Of a stretch of 64,000 bases of DNA, positions 19,047 to 30,468 are shown piece by piece. Both the position numbers and the translations under genes were made by a program. Every line of letters begins with the position of its first letter. Position 1 is the stretch's first letter. The notes under the pieces are model-generated. The model was not told where the DNA came from and did no database searches. It worked only from the letters and a program-made list of their open reading frames with translations. Where the stretch lies: positions 152,063,741 to 152,127,740 of the forward strand of contig CM043945.1 of NCBI GenBank assembly GCA_014529385.2, given 5' to 3'. The DNA comes from Adiantum capillus-veneris. Lineage: Eukaryota; Streptophyta; Polypodiopsida; Polypodiales; Pteridaceae.

Positions 19047-20171
19047 CTAAGGTTTGGCATACAAGTTGATCTTTTTTAGCACTCCATCTACGAGTTGCTC
19101 CTGGTTTACCGCTATTTCTTCTTTCAGTGTGGCCTTTGAAGACTTGCTCCCACTTTGTTGTGAAGATGAATCGTCATCAAGGTCCTTGAACTCCCCTTCT
19201 TTGTAGACCGCACAATTGTCCACAAGGTACAGAGCCTCCTTGGTCAACTCATTCAACGTCATGCTCCTCTTCATATGTAAGTCTTTCTGGAGATCTGCAT
19301 TCCTTAGTCCTTGGATGAATATCAACATAAGTCTGGACTGAGTTGGCAGTTCTTCGACAGGACAGAACTTAACATATCTTTTTAATCTTAGGGCTGCCTT
19401 CCGTACAGATTCTTCATCTTTTTGTTTGAATTTATGGATTTGTGAGACAGTATTATGAGCTATTCCCCTTTGAGAGAATTCCTCAATAAACTCGTCAAAC
19501 ACTTCCTCCATCGACTCGAAGTCTCTACGCTCCACAGAGTCAAACCAAGTTGCAGCATCATCCTCTAGGGTTAGTCCAAACCCTACAAATTGGGTAGGAA
19601 AATCTAACACCTCTTCGGCTCTAATTACACGCACAAAGGCTGCTACATGATCTCTTGGGTCTCTGTTTCCTGTGTATTTCTTGTTTACCCATTTTTGCAC
19701 TTGAGAAGGTCTAATTCTACGATGGTCTACAAACCTCATCATTGGATCACCCCGTCCAAGTCTATATACCTCCTCAGGCCTTCTGTAATAGGCTGGATCC
19801 TCGCCCAATGGTGCTCCTAAGACATAATGTCTAACGGTTCTCGCTAGAGGTGGTTCTTCTCTTTGAACTCGTTCCATGGGTGATCCTCCAAGCTCGGTTG
19901 ACCCTTGTGTCTTTGGCTTACTCTCTGCTTGATATCTTGAATAGTGTGGTGGTTCTTGCAAATCCCTGAGCCCTCGTGCGGCTGGATTACCATCACGGTT
20001 TCGATCTGGTTCCATTGTTGCACTCTGTCGAAGCCATGTCTGCAATGATGGCTGGTTTGCTGGTTGGTCTTGGTTGCTGAATGCTTGCGGTCTGGTGGAA
20101 TGTGATGTAGTGTCATACTCATCTAAAAAAGGATTCGTTGACTTGCTTGGGGTGTGGACGACTCTCGGCAT
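19047..20171 (-). CDS. Gag (capsid-type retrotransposon gag domain) of element A
   Basis: ATG at 20171 (MPRVVHTPSKSTNPFL), open to 19047. In-frame coding extends further upstream (LEEVERATGSGASAY), so gag may once have been joined to ORF1 by a frameshift near 20225. The capsid domain covers residues about 150-300: RDHVAAFVRVI, DDAATWFDSVERRDF, EEFSQRGIAHNTVSQIHKF, QDEESVRKAALRLKRYVKFC and LMLIFIQGLR. This is the conserved retrotransposon gag fold that builds the particle. The frame stops before the zinc knuckles. Confidence 0.8.
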   Translation of the reverse strand: MPRVVHTPSKSTNPFLDEYDTTSHSTRPQAFSNQDQPANQPSLQTWLRQSATMEPDRNRDGNPAARGLRDLQEPPHYSRYQAESKPKTQGSTELGGSPMERVQREEPPLARTVRHYVLGAPLGEDPAYYRRPEEVYRLGRGDPMMRFVDHRRIRPSQVQKWVNKKYTGNRDPRDHVAAFVRVIRAEEVLDFPTQFVGFGLTLEDDAATWFDSVERRDFESMEEVFDEFIEEFSQRGIAHNTVSQIHKFKQKDEESVRKAALRLKRYVKFCPVEELPTQSRLMLIFIQGLRNADLQKDLHMKRSMTLNELTKEALYLVDNCAVYKEGEFKDLDDDSSSQQSGSKSSKATLKEEIAVNQEQLVDGVLKKINLYAKP

Positions 20172-20224
20172 TTCCTCAGGGGCATATGCTGATGCTCCTG
20201 AACCTGTTGCTCTTTCTACTTCCT

Positions 20225-20989
20225 CTAGGAGAATACTTGGTATTCTCGCTCGTATCTATCAACAAAAACTATGCCCTTCCCCGTAGCAGTTTCATAAGAG
20301 AATAAGTAAAGAACCTTGTCTTTGCTTAGTTCGTTTACGTATGATTCTTTGCTGCAAAAGTAAGAGACAATACTCTCGCTCTCGTGTTTGTAGATTCCCA
20401 CATTCTCGTTATAAGTTGGAATCTTGATTGTTTTCTTATCATACATAAAAATAGCTCCGTGCCGATCAATGTTTGGTGGCGGCTCTTGAGTTTCTGAAAC
20501 CATTTTCCCTTTAGCCACGTTATCTCCATATCTGTTGTAGTCTTCAGGGTTGCTAACTATTAAATAGTGGTTCCCTTTTTCGTCTCGGAATCTATCTCCA
20601 TCATCATACATGCGGATTATCTCCAATCTTTGTGCTGGCCTCTCTTCAATACAAATGCACTTGCGGCCTCGATAGTCAGAATAGACTAGGGCTCCTCTTG
20701 AGTTTGTTCCCTCTAAGAAGATCACCGTAAGCCTGGAATCATTCAAAGGATTTTGGGAGGTGCTTCCTCCTCGCATAGGTCCATCATAGGTGAAACCTCC
20801 TGGCTGTTGACTACCCATCATGAAGAAAGATTTGTCTGACGAAGTGTCAATATCACTACCTTCCTCAAAAATTGGTGCTAGAGGATTTAACCTTGTCTGA
20901 GTTACACTCTCTTCGGTGGACACTAAGCTACCTTGGTCACCTACCACCTTCTGGTCTCTAACAATGTATCTTCCTGATCTTAAATTCAT
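20225..20989 (-). CDS. ORF1 of element A, about 254 residues, function unknown
   Basis: I take the ATG at 20989 (MNLRSGRYIVRDQKVV) as the start; the open frame extends 12 codons upstream but begins there at a GTG. The N-terminus resembles the usual plant gag start (basic, LRSG). The rest (SRGALVYSDYRGRKCICIE, HGAIFMYDKKTIKIPTYNEN) looks like a small beta-rich globular domain I cannot name. It overlaps the upstream extension of gag in another frame, so it is probably the N-terminal part of gag split by a frameshift near 20225. Its first ATG follows a caggtgagt-like sequence that could be a splice donor. Confidence 0.6.
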   Translation of the reverse strand: MNLRSGRYIVRDQKVVGDQGSLVSTEESVTQTRLNPLAPIFEEGSDIDTSSDKSFFMMGSQQPGGFTYDGPMRGGSTSQNPLNDSRLTVIFLEGTNSRGALVYSDYRGRKCICIEERPAQRLEIIRMYDDGDRFRDEKGNHYLIVSNPEDYNRYGDNVAKGKMVSETQEPPPNIDRHGAIFMYDKKTIKIPTYNENVGIYKHESESIVSYFCSKESYVNELSKDKVLYLFSYETATGKGIVFVDRYEREYQVFS

Positions 20990-21409
20990 CAAACTATCAA
21001 TGAAATTTAGCACAATTCCAATCACTCACCTGGCAATGGATGAGCTTCTGCACAACTTCTCGCTTTGTTGCTGAATATACCTGTACACAAGAGTTTTAAT
21101 TTCGGCAATTGAATCAAAGCATTTACCTGCTAGAGGTTATCTTAGTAATGATTGGTATAACTGGAGAGTTAATCTCAACCACTACTGTATTTTATACACT
21201 GCTGATGTTCTGGATTAGGTTGCTAGTCTGAAACAGTACTTTTCTCTGATGTTGGCCAATTTACGCGAAAAATCCTGAATTCAGTCTTTGCTTTGTCAAA
21301 TGGGCAATCAAGGTCCAAACTCACTTCTGAAAGAAGTTCTGGAACCCTTAAGCCAAATGGAACCTCACTGTCTAGGCCAGGTCAAATTTTCTCTGCAGTA
21401 TGGCCCAAT

Positions 21410-21433
21410 AGACATCCTACACGTAGGATATCT
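21410..21433. repeat. 24-bp palindrome, copy 1 in leader of element A
   Basis: Same palindrome as at 4096-4972, with CA at the centre and one arm mismatch. It lies 421 bp upstream of the ORF1 ATG. Confidence 0.9.
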
Positions 21434-21597
21434 CCTGCTGTATTTTTCCTTGATTTTTTGCACTGTTGTTTCCCCTTGTTGTGCTGATCTTACAGCTGCT
21501 TTTACTTTTTGATTAGGACTTCTATAAGCTGGTCAATGAGTCAGAAATCTGTTCCTACGGCCAGTTGATGGTATTGATCAGTCTAATCAACTCCAAA

Positions 21598-21675
21598 TTG
21601 GACCAAAATTGTCTAGCAGGCTTGCCTTACACTGATTGGACCGTAAGGCAAGCCTGCTAGGCAATTTTGGTCCAA
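21598..21675. repeat. 33-bp inverted repeat with 12-nt loop
   Basis: The arm 21598-21630 (ttggaccaaaattgtctagc and on) and the arm 21643-21675 are reverse complements with a single mismatch. The loop is actgattggacc. It lies in the leader of element A between the two palindromes. Confidence 0.9.
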
Positions 21676-21924
21676 GCCTTACCCCTTTCAGTCACTCAAT
21701 ATATCATGCAAGACACACTCATGCAACCCTCTTATGGTTTTGGTTTCAAGTTAATGTTTTGGCACTAATTGGGTAGGATGTCTAGCAATTTCAGTCTTTC
21801 TGGCCTTATCCTGTCAAGAGATGGCCAAATTTCCACTTTTCAGTTGAAATTAGGATAAACCCTACCTTAATTCATAACACACTGGTCAACTCAAAATCCC
21901 AAAATTCCTCCCAGATTGGCCTGT

Positions 21925-21948
21925 AGACATCCTACGCGTAGGATGTCT
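21925..21948. repeat. 24-bp palindrome, copy 2 in leader of element A (perfect)
   Basis: An exact palindrome identical to the copy at 4665-4688, 515 bp from copy 1. A half-copy (ggtaggatgtct) lies near 21775, and a partial one (cacgtaggatgt) near 22840 inside the LTR. Confidence 0.9.
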
Positions 21949-22466
21949 CCTGGCTTAAAATTAAAGTTTTTTCTGACAGGAATGCTCCTGATGCTCTGTA
22001 GACCTATCAGAAACACTCACAATAACTTTTGGACTCCAATTAGACTTTCAACCACACTTTTGCTTCTTTTACAAACTTGTAATGATTCTACCAAGCAAGT
22101 GTACATGCATGAAATGCTCTAGATCTGAATCATGATGTCCTACTTACTCTACTCCTACCTATCATGAAGAAATGGTGATAATGGTGTTTTTGGTTGCTTT
22201 TTGGCATCTCCGGACTCTCAATCTCTCCTCTCACCGCTTCTACCACTCTAACTCCTACTCTAGAACTCGACTACTACCTAAACTACCTAAGTCTACCTCC
22301 TCTACCTAAGTCGAAGGATCTAGGCCAGACACACGCTTCCTAAACTCCCTCTAAGACCTAGAGAGTCCTCCACCCTCTGATCCTATCTAAATGTAAAGCG
22401 AGACTCTTGGCAAGCCAAAAATCCCAATCCTCAAGGATTAGTCTCGGTCACCTACCTAAGGTTTTC

Positions 22467-22486
22467 GTCCCCAGCAGCGGCACGAA
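22467..22486 (-). promoter_or_regulatory. Primer-binding site of element A, tRNA-Asp type
   Basis: On the minus strand directly after the LTR end (CCAACA) the sequence GCCGCTGCTGGGGAC differs at two positions from GCCGTTGCCGGGGAC, the complement of the 3' end of plant tRNA-Asp that Athila elements use. It primes minus-strand DNA synthesis. Confidence 0.75.
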
Positions 22487-23250
22487 TGTTGGACGGGTAC
22501 ACCGCGACGGACGTCAGCACAACGAGAACTCACCTAACAAGTAATGTCAGCTAAGGACAAAGCTCGACCCGCAGGCACATGGAAGCAAGCATAAGGTGTC
22601 AGCCTACACTCGACCGACTCCTAACTAATTCCTACAGAGGTCCCTACCAATTGTCTAAGTCACAGTCTTCAAAAGTGCAAAAGAGGATTCTTCCTACAAC
22701 GCTTGCTAGAGCCGAACACCCATCAAACACTTTCAAAACACCATAGAACTTGAAGGAGACCCTACTAATACCTATAGGCTGCTCTCCCTAAGTTCTATGA
22801 ACCAAAATCATGACCCAATACACCCGGTGCAGAAACACGTAGGATGTTTGGCCGAAATCTGCAGGTCTTTGTTTCTGAAATCTGAAGTGCCTAATGTGTA
22901 GCTCTACTCAATGTGAACGCGAGGATATGCTGCAATGCGAAATCAGATAACGTATGCTCACCCAAACAACCGATGAAGCTCGTAAAAGGAGCTCCCAAAG
23001 CCGGACCGTACACGCGCAATGTTGGTATCGGCTTGTAGCTCTAGTCGGGGGCAACACACTGCACTTCTCCGCACTCGATTCCGACCACCGTAGCATACGT
23101 AGCGTCAAGACAAAGCTCACACTCTCTCTCACGTACACAGTACGCTCACAGACTTCAAACTTGTTTAAAATGACAAAAGGGGGTTTTTTTATTAAGGTCA
23201 AAAAGTGGTATATATACCTTACAACTTCTCAAACCCTAAAGTTCCAAAAT
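22487..23250 (-). repeat. 5' LTR of element A (outer boundary uncertain)
   Basis: The inner end is fixed by TGTTGGAC (minus strand ...CCAACA) next to the primer site. A TATA box on the minus strand lies at 23209-23216. The outer end and the matching 3' LTR were not found, so the size is only a minimum. Confidence 0.6.
23209..23216 (-). promoter_or_regulatory. TATA box in LTR of element A
   Basis: TATATATA reads the same on both strands here; as the minus-strand promoter it would start transcription near 23180, inside the LTR and upstream of gag. Confidence 0.5.
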
Positions 23251-23806
23251 CATCCATCTACTCCATCTAACTATCAAAACTGGGATACAAGCTGGAAACT
23301 TCTATAAGTTCCAATATTTACAAGGTGAAAAATTGGGTTTTCTTTAACGAATGAATAATTACAAAAAATAATAGTCCATCGAGTAGTTAGATGCCGTGGG
23401 GTGTGTCCAGCTTCTAACACTATGAAAAGAATTTGAATTTTGAGAATGAGATAGCTATCAAGAAACCAACTCACATTCTTTGTGCACACGATAGCCTTCC
23501 TTGGAAAATGACCTAGATATGAAAGTATTAAGGTACGAAACTAATAGGAAGCCGAAAAGAACTCTTGGTATGATACTTCTTAAAACCCTTTACATATTGT
23601 TGGTCAACCAGGTTAGAGCACAGAGGGGGTACCTCTGGTGCAATGGTGGAAGCTTGTGCCGAACGCAGATTTCTCAGAATGGCAAGAACACGCCGAGCGC
23701 GTTCAGATTGGCAAAGCTGAAATACCTGATACTTGTCAGACGCTGATTGCTCTGAATGGTCAGTTAGACCGAGCGCCATTTTTCAGCCTGTGAGTGCCCA
23801 GAAACC
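23251..23806. other. Boundary region between elements A and D, no gene seen
   Basis: Only short chance ORFs. It should contain the outer (U3) end of the A LTR and the upstream promoter region of D. Confidence 0.4.
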
Positions 23807-24129
23807 TATAAATATGAGCCCTTGCTTCATATTTTGGATAGACTTGGAGCCTTGGCACATTCTCTCTAATCTACAGAGACTGCAACACAGAAATCACTAG
23901 AGATCAAGCTCTAGTTGGTTAATTAAATGATAATTAACATAATCTTTCTTAATTAGTAAAGCTAAGTTAACCTATTTTCTTAATAAATTGAAGATTAATC
24001 CTATGTATACTAAAAAATCCTCTCTTAATTAAATATTCTCTGTTGATTATTGTGATTAAGCTTAGGGATATTAAGCTAATTAATTATTATATCATATTAG
24101 GACTAAAATTATCCATTTTAACCATAAAA

Positions 24130-26240
24130 TAATGAGAATTATACTAATTAAGTTTAGATTAAGTTGAGATAAATATCAGAGCTGTGTTAGACTATCATTA
24201 TGTTAGGAAAATTATCTTATAATTTTTTGAGTTATTTTCATAATTAATTAAGTAGAATTACACTATTTTTGAGAGAAAAATAAAGGGAAAATGATCAAAT
24301 TGATTTAAGATAATTATCAGAGGTTAATCACATCTTAGGGAACCCATAATAATTATGTTAACTTCAGATAATTAGTTTAACTAATTATCTTAGCAGAATT
24401 ACACTATTTTTAGGAAAAATTAAAAGGGGAAAAATAGCAAATTGATTCAAAATGCTTTAAGATATTTATTAGAGGTTAATCACATCTTAAAAACCTCGTG
24501 ATAATTATTTTAACCTAAGATAATTAGTTTATCTAATTATCTTAGAAGAATTACACTGTTTTTAGGACAAATAAAAAAGAGAAAAATAGAAAATCGATTC
24601 AAAATGCTTTGAGATATTTATTAGAGGTTAATCACATCTTACAAAACTTGTGATAATTATGTTAACCTCAGATAATTAGTTTACCTAATTATCTTAGCAA
24701 AATTACATTATTTTTAACATAAATTAAAAAAGAAAAAATAGTGAATTGATTGAAAATGCTTTGAGATATTTATCAGAGGTTAATCATATCTTAAAAAACC
24801 CATGATAATTATGTTAACCTCAGATAATTAGTTTACCTAATTATCTTAGTATAATTACATTGTTTTTAGGATAAATTAAAAGGGGAAAAATAGCAAATTG
24901 ATTCAAAATTATTTGAGATATTTATCAGAGGTTAATTACATCTTAGGAAACCCATGATAATTATTTTAACCTCAGATAATTAGTTTACCTAATTATCTTA
25001 GCAAAATTATACTGTTTTTAGAACAAATTAAAAGGGGGAAAATAGTGAATTGATTCAAAATACTTTGAGATAATTATCAGAGGGAACCCATGATAGTTAT
25101 GTTAAGCTCATATAATAGTTTAACTAATTATCTTAGAAAAATTACATTGTTTTCATGACAAATGAAAACAGGAAAAATAGCAAACTGATCCAAATTGCTT
25201 TGAGATAATTCTCAGAGGTAAATCAACTCTTATGAAACCAGTGATAATTATCTTAACCTCTGATAATTAGTTTAACTAATTATCTCAACATAATTATAAT
25301 GTTTTTAGGGTAAATTAAAAGGGGAAAAATAGCAAAGTGATTCAAAATGCTTTGAGATAAATATCGGAGGTAAATCACATATTTTAAAACCTATAATAAT
25401 TATTTGAACTTCATATAATTTTTATAACTAATTATCTCAAAAGAATTACACTGTTTTTAGGGGAAAATACAAAAAGGAAATTATGAAACTAATCCAAAAT
25501 GCTTTGAAATAAATATTAGAGGTAAATCACATGTTATGAAACATATTATAATTATCTTAACCTCAGATAATTAGTTTAACTAATTATCAGTAGAATTACA
25601 CTGTTTTTAAGAGAAAATAAAAAGGGGATATTAGCAAATTAACCCAAGAAGCTTTGAGATAATTATTAGAGGTAAAGTACATCTTAATTTACCCGTGATA
25701 ATTATCTTAATCACAGATAATTATTTTAGATAATTATCCTAGTAGAAAACCACTATTATTGAGGGTAAATTAAAAGAGGAAATTAGTAAATCATGTGCTA
25801 TGATTACATGTTATTTATCAGAGCTATATTATACAATAAAGACATTGTGATAATTATGTGAAGGTTAGAAAAATACTACAGATATTTATCTAAGTCAAAT
25901 TATACTAATTCTAGCTTAAAACTAAAGAAGAAAATTAGTAAATCATGTGCTATGATTACATGCTATTTATGTGAGCTAGAATATAGGATAAAGAGGCCGT
26001 GATAATTATTTCAAGGTTAGAAAAGTAATATAGATATTTATCTAAGTCAAATTATACTATTTCTAGCTAAAAACTAAAGGGAGAAATTAGTAAATCATGC
26101 TATATGATTACATGATTTATATCAAAGCTAGATTACATGATGAAAAGGCCTTGATAATTATGTCAAGGTTAGAAAAGTAGTATAAATAGTTATTTAAGTC
26201 AAATTATTCTAATTCTAACTAAAAATTAAAGATGGAAATT
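24130..26240. repeat. AT-rich tandem array, unit about 151 bp, some 14 copies
   Basis: A marker such as cagataattagtttacctaa recurs at about 24360, 24510, 24660, 24812 and 24965, giving steps of 151-154 bp. A second marker (tcaaattatactaattctag) recurs at 25895, 26046 and 26199, the same step. Each unit carries gataattatgttaacctcag, an agaattacactgtttttagg part and a ttaaaaggggaaaaatagca part. Units from 25750 onward form a diverged subfamily. No coding is seen. Confidence 0.9.
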
Positions 26241-26783
26241 ATATAATTAAGTTGAAAAATAATAAGATAGATACAAGAGGTCAAAAATATCCTTATCTAC
26301 TTGTGGTAATTATACCATAGTTAATTAGTGAGGTTAGGAAATTATAATTGACCAAAAGTCGTATTTTTAGCAAAAGACTAATTAAACTAAATAGACTTTG
26401 CGGTCAAAAGTTTCTAGGAAAATTGTAGCAAGTGTAAACCTGTGATATAAAGTTGTGGAAATGAAATCTTTAAGAGAAAATAAATAGAATAAATATTAAG
26501 CTCAAAATAAGTAGATTCCAAGCTTAAAAATTCGATGGGGAAATTAGAAAAAAGTTATACAAAATTATAAGAAAAATTAGGATAGCTTAGAAAAACCTTA
26601 GGGAAGCTTTGGAAAGAGTTATCATGCCTATTTAGGCAAACAAGAAATTACTAGGTCAAGAATTTACCAATTAAAACTATAAATTTAACCTAGATTTGGG
26701 TAAAATCGGATATAAAGGTTAAGTCTAGTTTTCGGATAATTTACCTAATGATTAGACGTCCTTTTTGTAAGGAATAAGAAGTT

Positions 26784-26957
26784 ATGGCACCTAAAAGGAC
26801 CCGAGCTAATGATGAGGGCAGAGCTCTAAAAAGAACTAGAGCGTCACACGACGATGAAGCTAGGCCTAGTAATAAGCCTACGGAGGAGAGTCTTCAGACG
26901 CCAACGCAGCAGCAGATAACCAATCAATCCCATGTGGGTTTCCCATTATTCAATTAA
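26784..26957 (+). CDS. 57-residue mini ORF of element D (MAPKR type)
   Basis: ATG at 26784, stop at 26955-26957. It starts MAPKRTRANDEGRALKRTRA, is basic then polar, and has no other domain. The same start (MAPKRARTQGANDHEA) is found in insertion F. Plant gypsy gag proteins often start MAPKR/MAPKK, so this is likely the stump of a gag gene. It might be a short peptide in its own right. Confidence 0.45.
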   Translation: MAPKRTRANDEGRALKRTRASHDDEARPSNKPTEESLQTPTQQQITNQSHVGFPLFN

Positions 26958-28089
26958 ATCTTTAAATAGTTTAAATTCTTTTATAAGTTAGCACTGCATA
27001 CGTAAGGACTGAGTAAGAATCAGGAAATGAATAATTGACCAAAAATGGAAGGTAACTTCCAACGTGCATTTGTTTATAATGTAGGAAAGAATTGTTTGGA
27101 TTGTAGGAAAGAATTGTTTGGGTTAAAACTGGTTGAATTAGGAAAGATATAATTGATTATCCTTAAGACAGCTTGTCTCAAGACACCTCCGACTCCTTGG
27201 TATAAATTGATGATAATGATGGCTTTCTAGCCACGGATAAGTCGGTTACCCCCATGAACGATGAGTTTCTACTCTGTGTCATGTCTTGATGTTTCTACAT
27301 AAGTTAGGATACTGTTTTTTTAATCGTAGGAGAGCCGCCCGGTTGTATGGGTACCCAGAACCTTGGGTGGGGGTTTATCCACTCCGGATTGTGAACAAGG
27401 AATGGGTGCCATTTTTTCACCCTTAGGTGATCTTGAGACAAGAAGAGTATTGTTATTATGGAAAATGTTTTAATTGACAGTACCCTGTTTTAAGTTTAAA
27501 GATGTCTGTTTGCTAAAAGAATGTTTTCAATACTGTTTTCAAGGGCTGTTTTAATAAAATCCTGTTATGAAGGATAAAAGGAATCATTATTTTAATTGTG
27601 ATAAGAACGTAGTATTAATCAAATAAAAAAAGGAATCATGTGTGAGTGTGAGGTGGTAAGTGGGGATTGACTAAGGTTGTCAATCATGGATGGGTGGACC
27701 TGATTAGTCAGGTAACTATCCATTCCTGCGCACTAAAACGTTTAGAAAACTTCTTCACGTGGAAGAGGAGTCTACCAACGACTGTGCCCTCACATCTGTT
27801 AGGGGGAAAAAAAAGTTGGTTGAGGATACCTTAGCCCAATTGTGACAGTTACAAGGCCGAAACAGTTTTTTGGACTTTTAATACGTTGTCCCGTTTTCAC
27901 TGCGAGACATGACTAGGTCTTCTTCTAAGGCTATAGACCCAAGTCATTGTCAATGGTAAAGGTCTATTCCTTGGATTTTTCTTGTTTAGAGACTCTGATT
28001 TTTATCAGACCTAAAGACCTGTCACGGATCCCATCCCAATCTTGGTATTGGCGGGTTGGGGATCTTAGAGTGGATGTTTACTGGGCCAA
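26958..28089. other. Tail of element D, no gene
   Basis: The stretch has no ORF of note, contains the blocks shared with F listed for element D, and has a GT-rich stretch near 27640. Confidence 0.5.
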
Positions 28090-28510
28090 TGCCCATTTAC
28101 TAGGGTCAGCACCAAGCGATGGGGAGCATTGGAAAGTCACCAAGCCTCCTATTCGCTTGGTGCTGACTCCACTGTCGCATGTAATGACGTTAACACCAAG
28201 GTCAACACGAAGCGATAGGGAGCGTTGGGTAGTCCCCAAGCTTCCTATTTGCCTAGTATTGACTCCACTATCCCAAGGTCTTTACTATCACTTGTAATGG
28301 CTTTAACACCAAGGTCAACACCAAGCAGCGATAGGGAGCGTTGGGCAGTCACCAAGCTTCCTATTCGCCCAGTATTGACTCCACTATCCCAAGGTCTTTA
28401 CTGTTGCTTGTAATGGCTTTAGCACCAAGGTCAACACCAAGCGATAGGGAGCGTTGGGCAGTCACGAAACTTCCTAATTCGCCCACTATTGACTCCACTG
28501 TCTGACTTGT
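28090..28510. repeat. Tandem repeat, unit about 96-116 bp, four copies
   Basis: The marker gcgatagggagcgttgggca recurs at about 28116, 28212, 28328 and 28441. Each unit continues with tattgactccactatcccaa. It ends element D. Confidence 0.85.
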
Positions 28511-29280
28511 CGCGGTTAACAAATACTTTGGGTCTTATTGGACTTATTATCTCTTTTATCCTTTAGGGAGTCTCCTTATTCATTATTACTACATTTTTTG
28601 AGGACTTTTAGCAAGATATGGTTTTATCAATGGCCATTACTCATATTCAAGAAGTAAGAAAGTCTCTAAGGAGGAACTTTGTGGAGTGATATGAGTGCTT
28701 GCTCGACTTCCTCTACTTGAGAACTTTTGTAGCACATACCAAATGGTGGACGTATCAAGGTATAATAATGGTGATGCTCTGGGGTCGAGATCACTTTCAC
28801 AACAATACTTTCTTGGATATGGTCATCGAAGCTATGTGTTTGGACCCTTAGCATTATTGCATAAAGAGGCCAATGTTCGAGGCTTCTCTAAATGGATCTT
28901 CTTTCTTGCACAGTTTCTTTTTCACCAAAAGATATCCCTTTATCCCATTTTTGGCTTGTCTCTTAGAGGTTCTTTTGAAAGGTCACCTCATGCCAATGCA
29001 GTGAGTGCTATGCTAACTTAGTTAATTATTCCAATAGATGAGTTACCTCATAAATGCCCTTCTTGTATTAGTTGCTTCTATGATCATGTGATTAATAGAC
29101 TTATTGAGTTATGAAAAAAATAAATTTCTTGGTTGTGTGTCTTTGGTGATAAGATCATTGTATATTAATTTTTTGTCTCGTCCCCCTTATCTTACGTCTT
29201 TCTTTCTCACAGAATTCACTTGATCGTTATCATTAATTAGATTCTTTCTTGGTCTCTTATGACTTATTTTAAAAAAGCTT

Positions 29281-29442
29281 TTGAGAGAATTTCAATCTTA
29301 ACTAATTTATTTATATATGTACCTTGAAATTCCATTCAAGAACCATTTATACTCTCCTAGTTTGAGAGAATTTCAATCTTAACTAATTTATTTATATATG
29401 TACCTTGAAATTCCATTCAAGAACCATTTATACTCTCTGAGT
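29281..29442. repeat. 81-bp tandem duplication, nearly perfect
   Basis: The block starting ttgagagaatttcaatctta (29281) is repeated at 29362 with essentially no changes, inside old decayed sequence, so it is a recent event. Confidence 0.9.
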
Positions 29443-29814
29443 TTGAGTGAAGTACTCTTTTAAATTAATCGTGATAAAAGATTTATCTTTTGTCTTGAAA
29501 CTCCTAGGAGATCTATGCAAATTAGTATAACTCTTTGTCCTGTCATTTGATCTCTTAAGTTTCTCCCTTAATATTTGAATTTGACAATCCAATTATTCGA
29601 GGATGTTCTTAGTTGTAGGCACTGGAAGACTTGGGTTAGCCATTCTGATAAGAATCAAAAAATATTTTCCATAAAGAGCTTTAAATGGAGAGATTCCCAT
29701 GCTTCTAGGGTAAGAAGAATTATAGGCAAATTTACACTAAGGGTAATTTCTTGATTTTAAAGATGCAATGGCTAAAATAAATTCTTGACATGTTAAAAGA
29801 TGTGATTTAACTCA

Positions 29815-29945
29815 TTCAATTTTCCCACATGTCTTTTGATGATATGCTAAACTTAGGTTTGATTGAGTTTGTAAGGATTATAATGTGTGCTTGCAAAAGT
29901 TGGAGGTGAACTTGGCATTGTGGTCATTTATTATCCCCGCAAGTG
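29815..29945 (-). pseudogene. Integrase core remnant of element E
   Basis: The minus strand gives DHNAKFTSNF at about 29925-29895 (matching the S-D-x-x-x-K-F-T around the second catalytic Asp), then AYHQKTCGKIE at about 29850-29820 (from the usual YHPQTDGQTE with the catalytic Glu). Frame changes separate them. No functional integrase. Confidence 0.65.
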
Positions 29946-30468
29946 TTCCATGTAATCTTAAAATTTCTTCTATAAGACATTGAACAAAATCAATTGTAGA
30001 AGTAGTGGTCTTAACATAAACAAAGTGAGACACTTACGGTAAACTTGTCTACCACAAAAAAAACCTGAATCAAAATTTCCAGTAGTATTAGTTAACTATG
30101 TCACAAAAACCATACTTATGGACTCTCACTTCATTGCAAGGATCTCCAATGGTTCTAGATTTCTTGTGATTTTTAATAATCATTTTGCTTTAACTTGTTG
30201 GTATAATACACATTTATTATCGTACCCTAGGGTATCCTTTTAATGTTAATCTAAAAGAAAATGTTGTGTAAGAAAAGCAAACATTTTGTGATAGCTTGAG
30301 TGAGAGTGGAGTATACTTCCTTTAGAATTTACATCCTTAAACTTGTAGGTATGCATAATTGAATATTGAAAACTAATACTCAATTTTGAATAGTTTTATC
30401 TTTCAGATATGTTTTTTTGGAGCTTGAGCTTAGATCCTTTGCATTAATGGACCAAACTGCTCATTCGT

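Larger units (their letters stand above)
6750..23250 (-). mobile_element. Athila-like Ty3/gypsy element A, minus strand, split by a CACTA insertion
   Basis: The order on the minus strand is LTR (from about 23250 to 22487), primer-binding site, leader, ORF1, gag, zinc knuckles, protease, RT, RNase H, integrase and a post-integrase ORF. RT sequence (FLDGFSGYNQ, MPFGLTNAPATFQR, YMDDL) and the tRNA-Asp-type primer site place it near Athila/Tat; no chromodomain was seen after integrase. Several stops and frameshifts make it non-autonomous. The CACTA element at 12083-16931 interrupts the protease. No 3' LTR could be recognised below 6750. Confidence 0.85.
23807..28510 (+). mobile_element. Element D: promoter, AT-rich tandem array, mini ORF, second array (gypsy-derived)
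   Basis: A TATA box (TATAAATA, 23807-23814) is followed by a 2-kb tandem array, a 57-codon ORF beginning MAPKRTRA, and 1.5 kb of sequence that is homologous to insertion F (36711-39897, opposite orientation). Shared pieces include caatactgttt...agggctgtttta near 27530 and gggtggacctgattagtcagg near 27690. F has the same order, promoter-array-MAPKR ORF-tail, with TG...CA ends and a 5-bp duplication, so both are probably LTR-derived units. The ends of D are not defined. Confidence 0.55.
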
